From: Halobacteriales archaeon SW_9_67_25
Lineage (GTDB): Archaea > Halobacteriota > Halobacteria > Halobacteriales > Haloarculaceae
Direction of reading: 5' to 3'
Length of the DNA: 31,089 nucleotides
Assembly: GCA_003022745.1 (NCBI GenBank)
Contig: PXSU01000103.1
Coordinates: 1-31,089 of the forward strand
A program made the position numbers and the translations under genes. How positions within the stretch are numbered: position 1 is the stretch's first letter; every line of letters begins with the position of its first letter. Shown piece by piece: positions 10,116 through 16,559 of the stretch. Under the pieces are notes generated by a model. It was not told the origin of the DNA, searched no databases, and was given only the letters and a program-made list of their open reading frames with translations.

Positions 10116-10269
10116 AATGTCGTCGCGGCACGGAGGCCGCGACAGCGCGCGCCAACCGCACGGCCGGGGGCTTTCTTGCCGGTGACCCCTGCCAGACAGT
10201 CAATCAAGTTAACGGTGCCCTCCGCGCCGGTCCGGCACCCTTAGGATGGCCGCCCCCGAGGATGCGCGC

Positions 10270-11505
10270 ATGACGGACCCAGCGGACCTCGCACGGCGAG
10301 TGCGCGAGGGCGATATACGCCTCTACGAACTCGAAGAACACGCCGACCCGGAGACTGCGGCCGCGGCGCGGCGCCATCTCGTCGAGAGCGAGACCGACGC
10401 CGACCTCGACACGGTCGGGGACTACGCCTTCGCGGCCGAAGACGTCGACGCGAACGTCGAGAACCTCCTCGGTGCGGCCCAGGTCCCGATGGGCGTGGCC
10501 GGCCCCGTCACCGTCGGCGGGAGCGCCGCCGACGGCCAGTACTACCTCCCGCTCGCCACGACCGAGGGTGCACTGGTCGCCAGCGTCAACCGCGGGCTCT
10601 CTGCCATCCGCGCGGCCGGCGGCGCCACGGCCCGGGTCACCGACTCGGGGATGGCCCGCGCGCCCGTCTTTCGCGTGCGGGACGTCGCCGAGGCACAGGC
10701 GGTCGTCGAGTGGGTCCGCGAGCACACCGCCGACTTGCGGGCGGCCGCGGAGTCCACCACCAGCCACGGCGAACTCCTGGCGGTCGATCCCTACGTGGTG
10801 GGTGACTCCGTCTTCCTGCGGTTCGTCTACGACACGAAGGACGCGATGGGGATGAACATGGCCACCATCGCGACCGGCGAGGCCGCCGAGGTGGTCGAAC
10901 GTGAGACCCCCGCCGACCTAGTGGCGCTGTCGGGGAACCTCTGTACCGACAAGAAGCCCGCCGCCATCAACGCTGTCGAGGGCCGGGGCCGGACCGTCAG
11001 TGCCGACGTCGTCCTGCCCCGCGAGTACGTCGAGGAGACGCTCAAGACCACCCCCGAGGCGATGGTCGAGGGCAACACGCGCAAGAACCTCGTCGGCAGC
11101 GCCAAGGCCGCGTCGCTTGGCTTCAACGCCCACGCCGCCAACACCGTCGCCGCCGTCTTCCTCGCGACTGGCCAGGACGCCGCCCAGGTCGTCGAAGGGG
11201 CGAACGCAATCACGACCATGGAGGTCCGCGAGCGGGGGGATGGCGACGACACCGACGGCGACCTCTACGCGAGCGTCTCGCTTGCCTCCCTGGAGGTCGG
11301 CACCGTCGGCGGTGGCACGGGACTGCCGACCCAGTCGGCCGCCCTGGACGTGCTCGGACTGGGTGGGGGCGGCGACCCGCCCGGTGCGAACGCGGACGCG
11401 CTCGCGGAGGTCATCGCGGTGGGTGCGCTGGCCGGCGAACTCTCGCTGGTCGCCGCCTTCACCTCCAGACACCTCGCGAGTGCCCACGCGGAACTGGGGC
11501 GGTAA
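10270..11505 (+). CDS. hmgA: 3-hydroxy-3-methylglutaryl-CoA reductase, class I
   Basis: This enzyme reduces HMG-CoA to mevalonate with NADPH, the committed step to isoprenoid lipid chains, and is the target of mevinolin/lovastatin in haloarchaea. 411 residues from ATG 10270 (MTDPADLARRVREGD), chosen over the in-frame ATG at 10246 because it matches the family start. Soluble catalytic domain only: ENLLGAAQVPMGVAGP (about 64-79), catalytic Glu in TTEGALVASVNRG (about 98-109), cofactor-site DAMGMNM (191-197), catalytic Lys in TDKKPAAIN (226-234), a glycine-rich GTVGGGTGLPTQ and the C-terminal catalytic His region SRHLASAH. All key residues are present. The amidohydrolase remnant is divergent upstream, so the promoter must lie within the preceding roughly 200 bp. 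Confidence 0.97.
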   Translation: MTDPADLARRVREGDIRLYELEEHADPETAAAARRHLVESETDADLDTVGDYAFAAEDVDANVENLLGAAQVPMGVAGPVTVGGSAADGQYYLPLATTEGALVASVNRGLSAIRAAGGATARVTDSGMARAPVFRVRDVAEAQAVVEWVREHTADLRAAAESTTSHGELLAVDPYVVGDSVFLRFVYDTKDAMGMNMATIATGEAAEVVERETPADLVALSGNLCTDKKPAAINAVEGRGRTVSADVVLPREYVEETLKTTPEAMVEGNTRKNLVGSAKAASLGFNAHAANTVAAVFLATGQDAAQVVEGANAITTMEVRERGDGDDTDGDLYASVSLASLEVGTVGGGTGLPTQSAALDVLGLGGGGDPPGANADALAEVIAVGALAGELSLVAAFTSRHLASAHAELGR

Positions 11506-11569
11506 CGCCTTCGACGACAGCGCTGACCGCGCGCAACGACACCGGCGGTAGCGGATCTGGACACCACAC

Positions 11570-11577
11570 TTTTGTAT
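11570..11577 (+). promoter_or_regulatory. TATA-like box of the VapB-VapC fusion gene
   Basis: tttttgtat-like core (ttttgtat) 25-32 nt before the GTG at 11602, the spacing of a leaderless haloarchaeal transcript. This supports the GTG start over the ATG at 11572, which would lie inside the box. Confidence 0.55.
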
Positions 11578-11601
11578 CTACACGTACTTGTCGGTGTAAC
11601 T

Positions 11602-12150
11602 GTGGTGTCGAAGAACATTACGGTCACCGAAGACGCCTACAATCGTCTCAAGGCACTCAAACGCGACGACGAGAGTTTCAGCGACCTCGTCGTTCGGCTG
11701 ACCGAGAACACCGACCCGATGGCGTTCGCCGGCTCGTGTCCCGGCCTCGGCGAGACGAACTGTTTGGATAGTTCCTACGTCGTGGACTTCCTCGATCCCC
11801 ATCAGGATCATCACGAGGCAGCGGTGGGATGGATGCGCGACCACTCCGGGGAATCCCTGGCCGTTCCCACCATCTGTGCCTTCGAGGTGCTCCGCGGGAC
11901 GGCCCGTGCGGGCGAGGAACGGTTCGACCGCGCCGTCGGCTTTCTCCGGACGCTGACGGTGCTCGACCTCGACCTCGACGCAGCCATCGCGGCAGGAGAA
12001 CTGGACGGTCGTCTCCACGCAGGCGGCAGGCCGCTCGGGGCCAGGGACACGCTCGTTGCGACGGCAGCACGACAGCACGGCTACGACCTCCTCACCCGCG
12101 ACCGGGACTTCGAGGCGGTCCCCGACCTCGATGTCACGTTCTACGACTAG
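11602..12150 (+). CDS. in-frame VapB-VapC fusion (antitoxin N-terminus + PIN-domain RNase)
   Basis: Residues 1-51 are the N-terminal part of a haloarchaeal VapB-like antitoxin (VSKNITVTEDAYNRLKALK, then SCPGLGE at 45-51). Residues 53-182 are a complete VapC PIN domain with its acidic residues at D56 (CLDSSYVVD), E95 (CAFEVLRG), D149 (GARDTLVAT) and D167/D169 (TRDRDF). In this family, VapB normally continues for another 25-30 charged residues before a separate vapC start. Here those residues and the toxin start codon are missing and the two frames are joined, which suggests an in-frame deletion. VapC enzymes are RNases. Whether the fusion is active, self-inhibited by the remaining VapB head, or simply dead is unknown. 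GTG at 11602 is preferred. The stop overlaps the convergent gene within CTAG (12147-12150). Confidence 0.85.
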   Translation: MVSKNITVTEDAYNRLKALKRDDESFSDLVVRLTENTDPMAFAGSCPGLGETNCLDSSYVVDFLDPHQDHHEAAVGWMRDHSGESLAVPTICAFEVLRGTARAGEERFDRAVGFLRTLTVLDLDLDAAIAAGELDGRLHAGGRPLGARDTLVATAARQHGYDLLTRDRDFEAVPDLDVTFYD

Positions 12151-12637
12151 ACCAGCCGATACCTGCCGGCTGACTCGCTGACCCGTCCAGAACGGACGAG
12201 TTTCTCCAGCGTGCGCCGCGCGTCTTCGGGCTGTACACCGTGTTCGTTGGCGTACTCCACGACGGCAGCCTCCTCGGGGGCGTCGCACTCGCGGAGCGCG
12301 TCCAGGACGACTTCTTTGCGGCTTCGGCTCCCGGCCCCAGCCCCCCCGTCGTGCGGCCCGCTGCCTCGTCCACTTCGTCGTCGATGCCTGCCTCGTCGAT
12401 CCGTTCCTCCAGTTGTGCGAACGAATCGAGTTCGGCGAAGGCGTCGTCGTGGCCCTGCCGGGCGGCCAGCATCGAGGCCCGGACCTCCCGGGCGTGGTCG
12501 GGGTCCTCCGTCGTGACGAACTGCTTTCGCTTCTCGTGGGCGCGGGTCTGCCCGCAGGTGGGACACTGACTCGTCTCCGGGCGTCCCTCCAGAACCCACA
12601 GCGAGGAACATTCCGGACACCCCACGACCGCGTACAT
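12147..12637 (-). pseudogene. zinc-ribbon/winged-helix protein with a one-base frameshift
   Basis: The N-terminus from ATG 12637 (MYAVVGCPECSSLWVLEGR) is a zinc ribbon with two CxxC pairs (CPEC, CPTC), followed by a helical middle (AARQGHDDAFAELDSF). The frame then reaches a run of seven G on the coding strand (12341-12347 on the plus strand) and leaves the family. The true C-terminus, SRSRKEVVLDALREC to SGRVSESAGRYRLV, a winged-helix-like tail, is in another frame and ends at 12147. Adding one G to the run restores a continuous protein of about 163 residues. The layout matches what I recall as the haloarchaeal DUF5817 family, probably a nucleic-acid-binding protein of unknown role. The homopolymer makes a sequencing error as likely as a true mutation. 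Confidence 0.8.
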
Positions 12638-12703
12638 ACCTGTTGGGTGCAGCCGGACCGACAAGAATCCACCGGCAGGAAGTCAGTTAATCGAACCAGT
12701 CCG

Positions 12704-13337
12704 TCACGTGTCCGGAGTGACGTCGGGAAGTACGACATCGAGGAGCGCCGACCGGAACGCCGCGACGGTCTGGTAGCGGTCGGCGGGCTTTTTTGCGATG
12801 GCCGTCAGGACGACGTCGTCGAGTGCCGCTGGCAGGTCGGCGACGCATCGTGACCGGCCCGGACGAGTCGGTGTCGTCGGTCGTGACGAACCAGGAGACC
12901 GGCGTCGGGCGGGCGGTCGCGGCGACGTCACCTGGCGACACCATCTCGACGGTGACCAGTCGGTCCCGTATCGTCGGCCGAACCGGGCGCAACGTCCACC
13001 GGACTACCCCGTCAAGGGGCGAGGACCGCCACCGGGCGAGCGCGGCGTCGACGCTCTGTACGACGACGGCGAGACCGAGAAGCGTCGCCAGGCTGGCACG
13101 CCCGTCCGGGAGCGCGACGCCGTTGACCGACAGCGCGAAGGCGAGCGCGACAGCGACGACGCCGACGACCAGGTAGTCGAGCCAGACCAGAAACGAGCAG
13201 AGCACGTAGACCCACGCCGGGTACTGACCGTTCCTGGGCGCGTCCGGGAGTACGGCGGTCACGTCCTCGCGTTCGGCCCGGCGCACGCGGTCGGGAAAGA
13301 CTGCAACCCGGAGCCAGCCGATGGTGGGCCTACTCAT
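12704..13337 (-). pseudogene. membrane protein joined out of frame to a protein-kinase C-lobe remnant
   Basis: From ATG 13337 the frame encodes a polar N-terminus, two hydrophobic spans (about residues 44-70, VYVLCSFLVWLDYLVVGVVA; and 82-100) and a soluble stretch to about VSWFVTTDD. After about 12850 that frame becomes arginine-rich nonsense to its stop at 12687. In the neighbouring frame, 12704-12840 reads DLPAALDDVVLTAIAKKPAD then RYQTVAAFRSALLDV, the end of a Hanks-type Ser/Thr kinase C-lobe with its invariant Arg before the last helix. No other kinase motif (HRD, DFG, VAIK lysine) occurs nearby. I read this as a gene that lost its kinase core by a deletion that also shifted frame. Identity of the membrane part is unknown. 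Confidence 0.6.
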
Positions 13338-13608
13338 CCGCGGTCCCCCTGGCCCACGCCGTCGCGTACACCCCGACAGCGTCGCTACACATGTCGACGA
13401 GTGCGACCCCGGCGAGCAGCGTCGTGACCGGGACGCCCTCGCCGGCGGCCGCGACCGATACCGGATCGAGCGTGATCACGGGCACCGGCGACACTGCCGC
13501 GTCGAGAGCGAGGAGGAAAGCGACCGTGACCGCCGGGTGATAGGTGAGTTCGACGACACCGAGCAGGTCCCAGAGGAACTCGTCGGACTTGGCTGTCTCG
13601 TCGTTCAT
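13330..13608 (-). CDS. small membrane protein, hypothetical
   Basis: A 92-residue ORF from ATG 13608 (MNDETAKSDEFLWDLLG) with two hydrophobic segments, around residues 26-42 (PAVTVAFLLALDAAVS) and 58-82 (VTTLLAGVALVDMCSDAVGV). The longer upstream reading to 14184 is antisense to the flavin reductase and is not accepted. Its last 8 bases overlap the start of the next gene on the same strand (13337), so the two were probably cotranslated. I do not recognise the family; the partner downstream is itself a broken membrane protein with a kinase remnant, so this gene may have lost its functional context. Confidence 0.55.
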   Translation of the reverse strand: MNDETAKSDEFLWDLLGVVELTYHPAVTVAFLLALDAAVSPVPVITLDPVSVAAAGEGVPVTTLLAGVALVDMCSDAVGVYATAWARGTADE

Positions 13609-13652
13609 CGCCACGGCTTCGGCCCCCGGCCACAAAAGGTCGACTCCGGGGG

Positions 13653-13659
13653 ACATATA
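13653..13659 (+). promoter_or_regulatory. TATA-like box of the flavin reductase gene
   Basis: catatag lies 25-31 nt before ATG 13684, consistent with a leaderless transcript. Confidence 0.5.
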
Positions 13660-13683
13660 GGGCCGCCCCGCGAGTAGTCTCCC

Positions 13684-14157
13684 ATGGTAGACGGCGATAT
13701 CTTCAGGCGGATAATGGGAAACTTCGTGACCGGCGTGACGGTGATGACGCTGCCCGAACCACACGGCATGACCGCGAACGCGGTATCGAGCGTCTCGCTT
13801 GACCCGCCGCTCGTACTGGTCTGTGTCGACCACGACACCGAGTGCTACGAGCTCCTCGAGGGCGGGACCGATGCCTACTGCCTGAACATCCTCGCCGAGG
13901 ACCAGCGCGAGTTGGGAGAGTACTACGCGGACATGCTCGACCTCGCGGAGGACCCTTTCGAGAGCCGTCCGATGACGGCCGCGGAGACGGGGGCGCCGGT
14001 CTTCGAGAACGCTATCGGCTACCTGGACTGTACCGTCGAGGCAGCCCACGAGGCCGGCGACCACACCATCTACGTCGGCCGCGTCGAGGCCGGCGAACTC
14101 CTCGACGGCGAGGCCGACCCGCTGCTCTTCTTCCGCGGGCAGTGGGCCGAACTCTAG
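13684..14157 (+). CDS. flavin reductase-like FMN-binding protein
   Basis: A 157-residue single-domain protein of the flavin reductase-like, FMN-binding split-barrel family. The family reduces flavins with NAD(P)H or acts as the reductase partner of flavin monooxygenases. Visible signatures are FRRIMGNFVTGVTVMTL (about residues 7-23), HGMTANAVSSVSLDPPLVLV (27-46), the flavin-phosphate region of this family, CLNILAEDQRELGEYYA, and the C-terminal FFRGQWAEL. The length is normal and no motif is missing. The next plus-strand gene is a decayed transporter, and no monooxygenase is nearby, so the substrate cannot be inferred. Start supported by a TATA-like box 25-31 nt upstream. Confidence 0.88.
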   Translation: MVDGDIFRRIMGNFVTGVTVMTLPEPHGMTANAVSSVSLDPPLVLVCVDHDTECYELLEGGTDAYCLNILAEDQRELGEYYADMLDLAEDPFESRPMTAAETGAPVFENAIGYLDCTVEAAHEAGDHTIYVGRVEAGELLDGEADPLLFFRGQWAEL

Positions 14158-14234
14158 GACCGCGCTGTCGGGGTGTGACGACACGACCGGCAGACCCCCG
14201 AGGATTGATTACCGCCCGTACCGACCGGAGTGAC

Positions 14235-14621
14235 GTGACCGAGGACGGATCGACGCCAGCCGACGACCGAACGCGCCGAGGGGACGGTGGGACGGAGGAC
14301 GCCCTCTCGGAGCGGACGCGCCGGTACAGGGTGTTGTTCCTGCTGGCGGTCGCCGAACTGCTCGCGATGACGCTGTGGTTCAGCGCCTCGGCCGTCGGGC
14401 CGGAACTCGCGGCGGCCTGGGGGCTCACGGCGGCCGAGACCGCGTGGCTGACCAACGCCGTCCAGCTCGGGTTCGTGTGGGGGTTCGTCATCGTCGCCGA
14501 CTCCGCGCAGTTCTCGACTGCTGTCTCCGAACTGGCCGACGACTCCTACGTCGGGACGGCCGCCATGCTCTACCTCCGTCGGCTGCCCGAATCCCGGCAG
14601 CTGGCCGGTGGCGCCGGCTGA
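14235..14621 (+). pseudogene. MFS transporter reduced to 128 residues by internal deletions
   Basis: A GTG-started ORF that stays open but strings together pieces of a roughly 400-residue major facilitator transporter. It contains the cytoplasmic N-tail and first span (YRVLFLLAVAELLAMTLWFS), the ASAVGPELAAAWGLTAAETA loop, the start of the second span (WLTNAVQLGFVWG), then directly FVIVADSAQFSTAVSELADD and SYVGTA, which lie late in this transporter family, then an ending AMLYLRRLPESRQLAGG that resembles the extreme C-terminus. At least two in-frame deletions (near 14478 and 14562) are implied, removing some eight or nine spans. It cannot transport. The substrate of the parent is unknown. The assignment of pieces is from family recall and would need alignment to an intact homologue. 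Confidence 0.7.
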
Positions 14622-14868
14622 CCGGACCGGGAGAATCGCCCGTCTTCGATGGAGGCTCTTGCCTAATCTGATGAAACAATAGTCATCTGCTAGTAATGCT
14701 ACTGCACAACCACCGCATAACATTACTTGATCGGCGGCTACCTGAATCCTGCTAGTGCAGCATCAGTATATAAACAGACAGTAAAAAAAGACGATAGAGG
14801 GGTTAATACGGCTGTGTTCAAAAGCAAAAATACGATGAAAGAAATAAAATGCTCCGGAGTCAAAATAT
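14622..14868 (+). other. AT-rich intergenic edge of the low-GC island
   Basis: GC falls sharply from about 14660. No gene is seen. It holds a direct repeat ctgctagt at 14687-14694 and 14749-14756, each followed by sequence that partly forms an inverted repeat (tgctactgcac versus gtgcagca), and a strong TATA-like box at 14767-14774. The repeats could be an operator for the downstream operon or a trace of insertion; neither is proven. Confidence 0.5.
14767..14774 (+). promoter_or_regulatory. TATA-like box for the Panacea-like/MazF-like operon
   Basis: tatataaa, the best match to an archaeal TATA box in the island, lies about 95-102 nt before ATG 14869, predicting a leader near 70 nt. The direct repeats just upstream would be placed suitably for autoregulation. 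Confidence 0.5.
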
Positions 14869-15897
14869 ATGCACATGCTCACTCTAGGGGATGAGGAACC
14901 CCTCCTCTTGGACATAAAAGAGGGAGTCCAGCATGCCCTCTATATTGGTAAGCAGGAGAGACGATTTACCCAGGACGAAATCCGGCTTGATAAGATTCGT
15001 CTCAACAAGCTTCAGTATATCGTCAATGAAGACCGTGACCTGGGACTCACCTTCGGCTGGTTCAAATACGGCCCTGCCCCTGAAGACGTTACAACAGACA
15101 CCGGAGTAGAACTGAGTCCTCAACCGGGAGACGCTATTCCGCACTTGGACGAGAGTAGACTGCCAAGCAAAGATTTCCTCTCAACCGAAGCATTTGCCTA
15201 CTACTTCCTCCGAGAGCTTGACGATGAGTTTGACAGAATCGTGACTGCAGAGAAGACGAAAGTCTACTTGGAAGAGTTCTATGATGAGTATGCGTCTAAA
15301 GATGAATATGCCGCTAGATTCACTGATTTGTACAAAGCTAGTGCCTGTCTTCAGCAGACGCTTGATAAAATCGGAGACGGAACCGATTGGCATCAGAACT
15401 CAACAGAATACTATTATGAACTGGACGGGAATTTCTTGCCAGTGAGTGAGGAAATAAAAAAGCACGAATCCTTAGAGCACACTCTGGAGCCGCTTGAAGA
15501 ATACAGAAAGCTGCTGACTAGTATCATCTCGGAAGCTGACACGGAGGAAGAACTGTCAGCTGGACAGCAGGCATTCATTACTAACGCGATTCGGAAGTTC
15601 TACAATACGGTTTGGGACTTTGTGGCCCAAGAAATCTCTCTGGAGACGATGCGGGGCGAGAATGTGGATGAACTACGTCCCGGTGTTGAGGCTACTGCGG
15701 AAAAATACCGGAAAGGCTCATGGAAAGCCGAACTAGAATCTCTAGCGGAGAGAAGAGAGTCGGTTGGGTTAGAACCCGAGATAGAAGATATGGAAGAACT
15801 TGAGTCGGGGGGAAACGAGCAAGATGATGGGCAGTCGCTGGACAAGGAAATGGTTAAACGCATCTCCCAGATGGGAGCAGAGGTGATTAGTGAGTGA
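14869..15897 (+). CDS. Panacea-like protein, candidate antitoxin partner of a MazF-like toxin
   Basis: A 342-residue, acidic, helix-rich protein in low-GC DNA. Residues 37-71 (DEIRLDKIRLNKLQYIV, then GWFKYGPAPEDV) resemble the Panacea/SocA core: a KLQKLxY-like helix followed by a KYGP turn. The rest is charged helical sequence with possible coiled coils (about 110-330) and a negatively charged tail (EDMEELESGGNEQDD). No membrane span. Its stop codon overlaps the GTG start of the MazF-like gene by GTGA (15894-15897), the usual coupling of toxin-antitoxin pairs. Panacea domains are known as antitoxin modules that pair with unrelated toxins. The present protein is longer than typical antitoxins, so it could also be a larger regulator or a phage-defence component. 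An alternative start is the ATG two codons downstream. Domain assignment is tentative; the operon structure is directly visible. Confidence 0.65.
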   Translation: MHMLTLGDEEPLLLDIKEGVQHALYIGKQERRFTQDEIRLDKIRLNKLQYIVNEDRDLGLTFGWFKYGPAPEDVTTDTGVELSPQPGDAIPHLDESRLPSKDFLSTEAFAYYFLRELDDEFDRIVTAEKTKVYLEEFYDEYASKDEYAARFTDLYKASACLQQTLDKIGDGTDWHQNSTEYYYELDGNFLPVSEEIKKHESLEHTLEPLEEYRKLLTSIISEADTEEELSAGQQAFITNAIRKFYNTVWDFVAQEISLETMRGENVDELRPGVEATAEKYRKGSWKAELESLAERRESVGLEPEIEDMEELESGGNEQDDGQSLDKEMVKRISQMGAEVISE

Positions 15898-16265
15898 GTT
15901 TCCCTGAATACGGGGATCTCATTCACGTTGATTTTACACCATCTGAAGATTCCGAACCGGGGGAATTTGAGGACCCGCATCCCGCAGTTGTAGTCCAATA
16001 CACTAGCTCCGATGATAGAGCAGTAGTCGTTGCTCCAGTTTCATCGCGTGACAAGCAAAGCCGCTCTCGTGAAGTCAGACTTCCCGGAACGATCGACGGA
16101 TTAGACAGCGACTCAGTAGCTATCCTGAATTTAATAACTACTGTATCATTTGAGGGGCGAGTGAAACCGGAGGACGATGATTCAGATTCTTGGCGTCTCG
16201 GGAAGATCCCGCCGCAGAAGATGGAAGAGATACAAGAAAAAGTTGAACGATTGTTCCGAATCTGA
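15894..16265 (+). CDS. MazF/PemK-family toxin-like endoribonuclease
   Basis: A 123-residue protein with the MazF/PemK layout: GDLIHVDFTPSEDSEPGEFE (7-26, the barrel start and first loop), PAVVVQYTSSDD (30-41), VVVAPVSSRDK (44-54), a DSVAILNLITTVSFEGRV stretch matching the family's xQxRTxD-like region, and a C-terminal helix ending LGKIPPQKMEEI. MazF enzymes cut single-stranded RNA. The family Arg that precedes Pro in the RPAxVV motif is His29 here, and the usual Thr/Ser of the second catalytic strand could be Ser50 or Ser51. The start is GTG 15894, overlapping the upstream gene by 4 nt. Low-GC composition like its partner suggests transfer as a pair. Confidence 0.85.
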   Translation: MSFPEYGDLIHVDFTPSEDSEPGEFEDPHPAVVVQYTSSDDRAVVVAPVSSRDKQSRSREVRLPGTIDGLDSDSVAILNLITTVSFEGRVKPEDDDSDSWRLGKIPPQKMEEIQEKVERLFRI

Positions 16266-16534
16266 TTATATACCTAATCGGTAGATACTCTCTCGATAAA
16301 GGGCTTCAATATCCTCATAGTGGGCGTGAAGATCGGAGTCAATCGGTTCACGCATTGACCCCTTCTCGCCCGAATTACCGCTATCTACCTCTGTGCTGAA
16401 AATGGACCTACATCTTGCACGGCCCGTCCTAACAGAAACCCCCAGAAGCCCAATAACTCTGTTTCGCTATCTTCAGTAAGAGCCAGTCGATAAAATTCAG
16501 GGTGACGCGCGCAGACTTTCGCATCTAATGATAG
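16266..16534 (-). pseudogene. C-terminal remnant of an accessory protein with a frame change
   Basis: On the minus strand two adjoining frames read like protein. From about 16534, LSLDAKVCARHPEFYRLALT then EDSETELLGFWGFLLGRAV runs to a stop after SAQR. In the shifted frame, FSTEVDSGNSGEKGSMREP then IDSDLHAHYEDIEALYRESI ends at a TAA (16266-16268). Adding one T to the TTTT run at the crossing (coding strand, near 16389) joins them into one C-terminus of about 88 residues. An in-frame TAG at 16535-16537 and the lack of a start codon mean the rest is missing. It shares the lower GC of the toxin pair. I do not recognise the family; it is convergent to the MazF-like gene and may be what is left of an earlier island gene. 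Confidence 0.5.
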
Positions 16535-16559
16535 CTACTCAAACGGAGAGCAGACTGCG

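Noticed and set aside
14687..14756. ctgctagt direct repeats as attachment sites of an integrative element
   Set aside because: Both copies lie on the same side of the island, there is no integrase, and no matching copy was seen near 16540; an operator is more likely.
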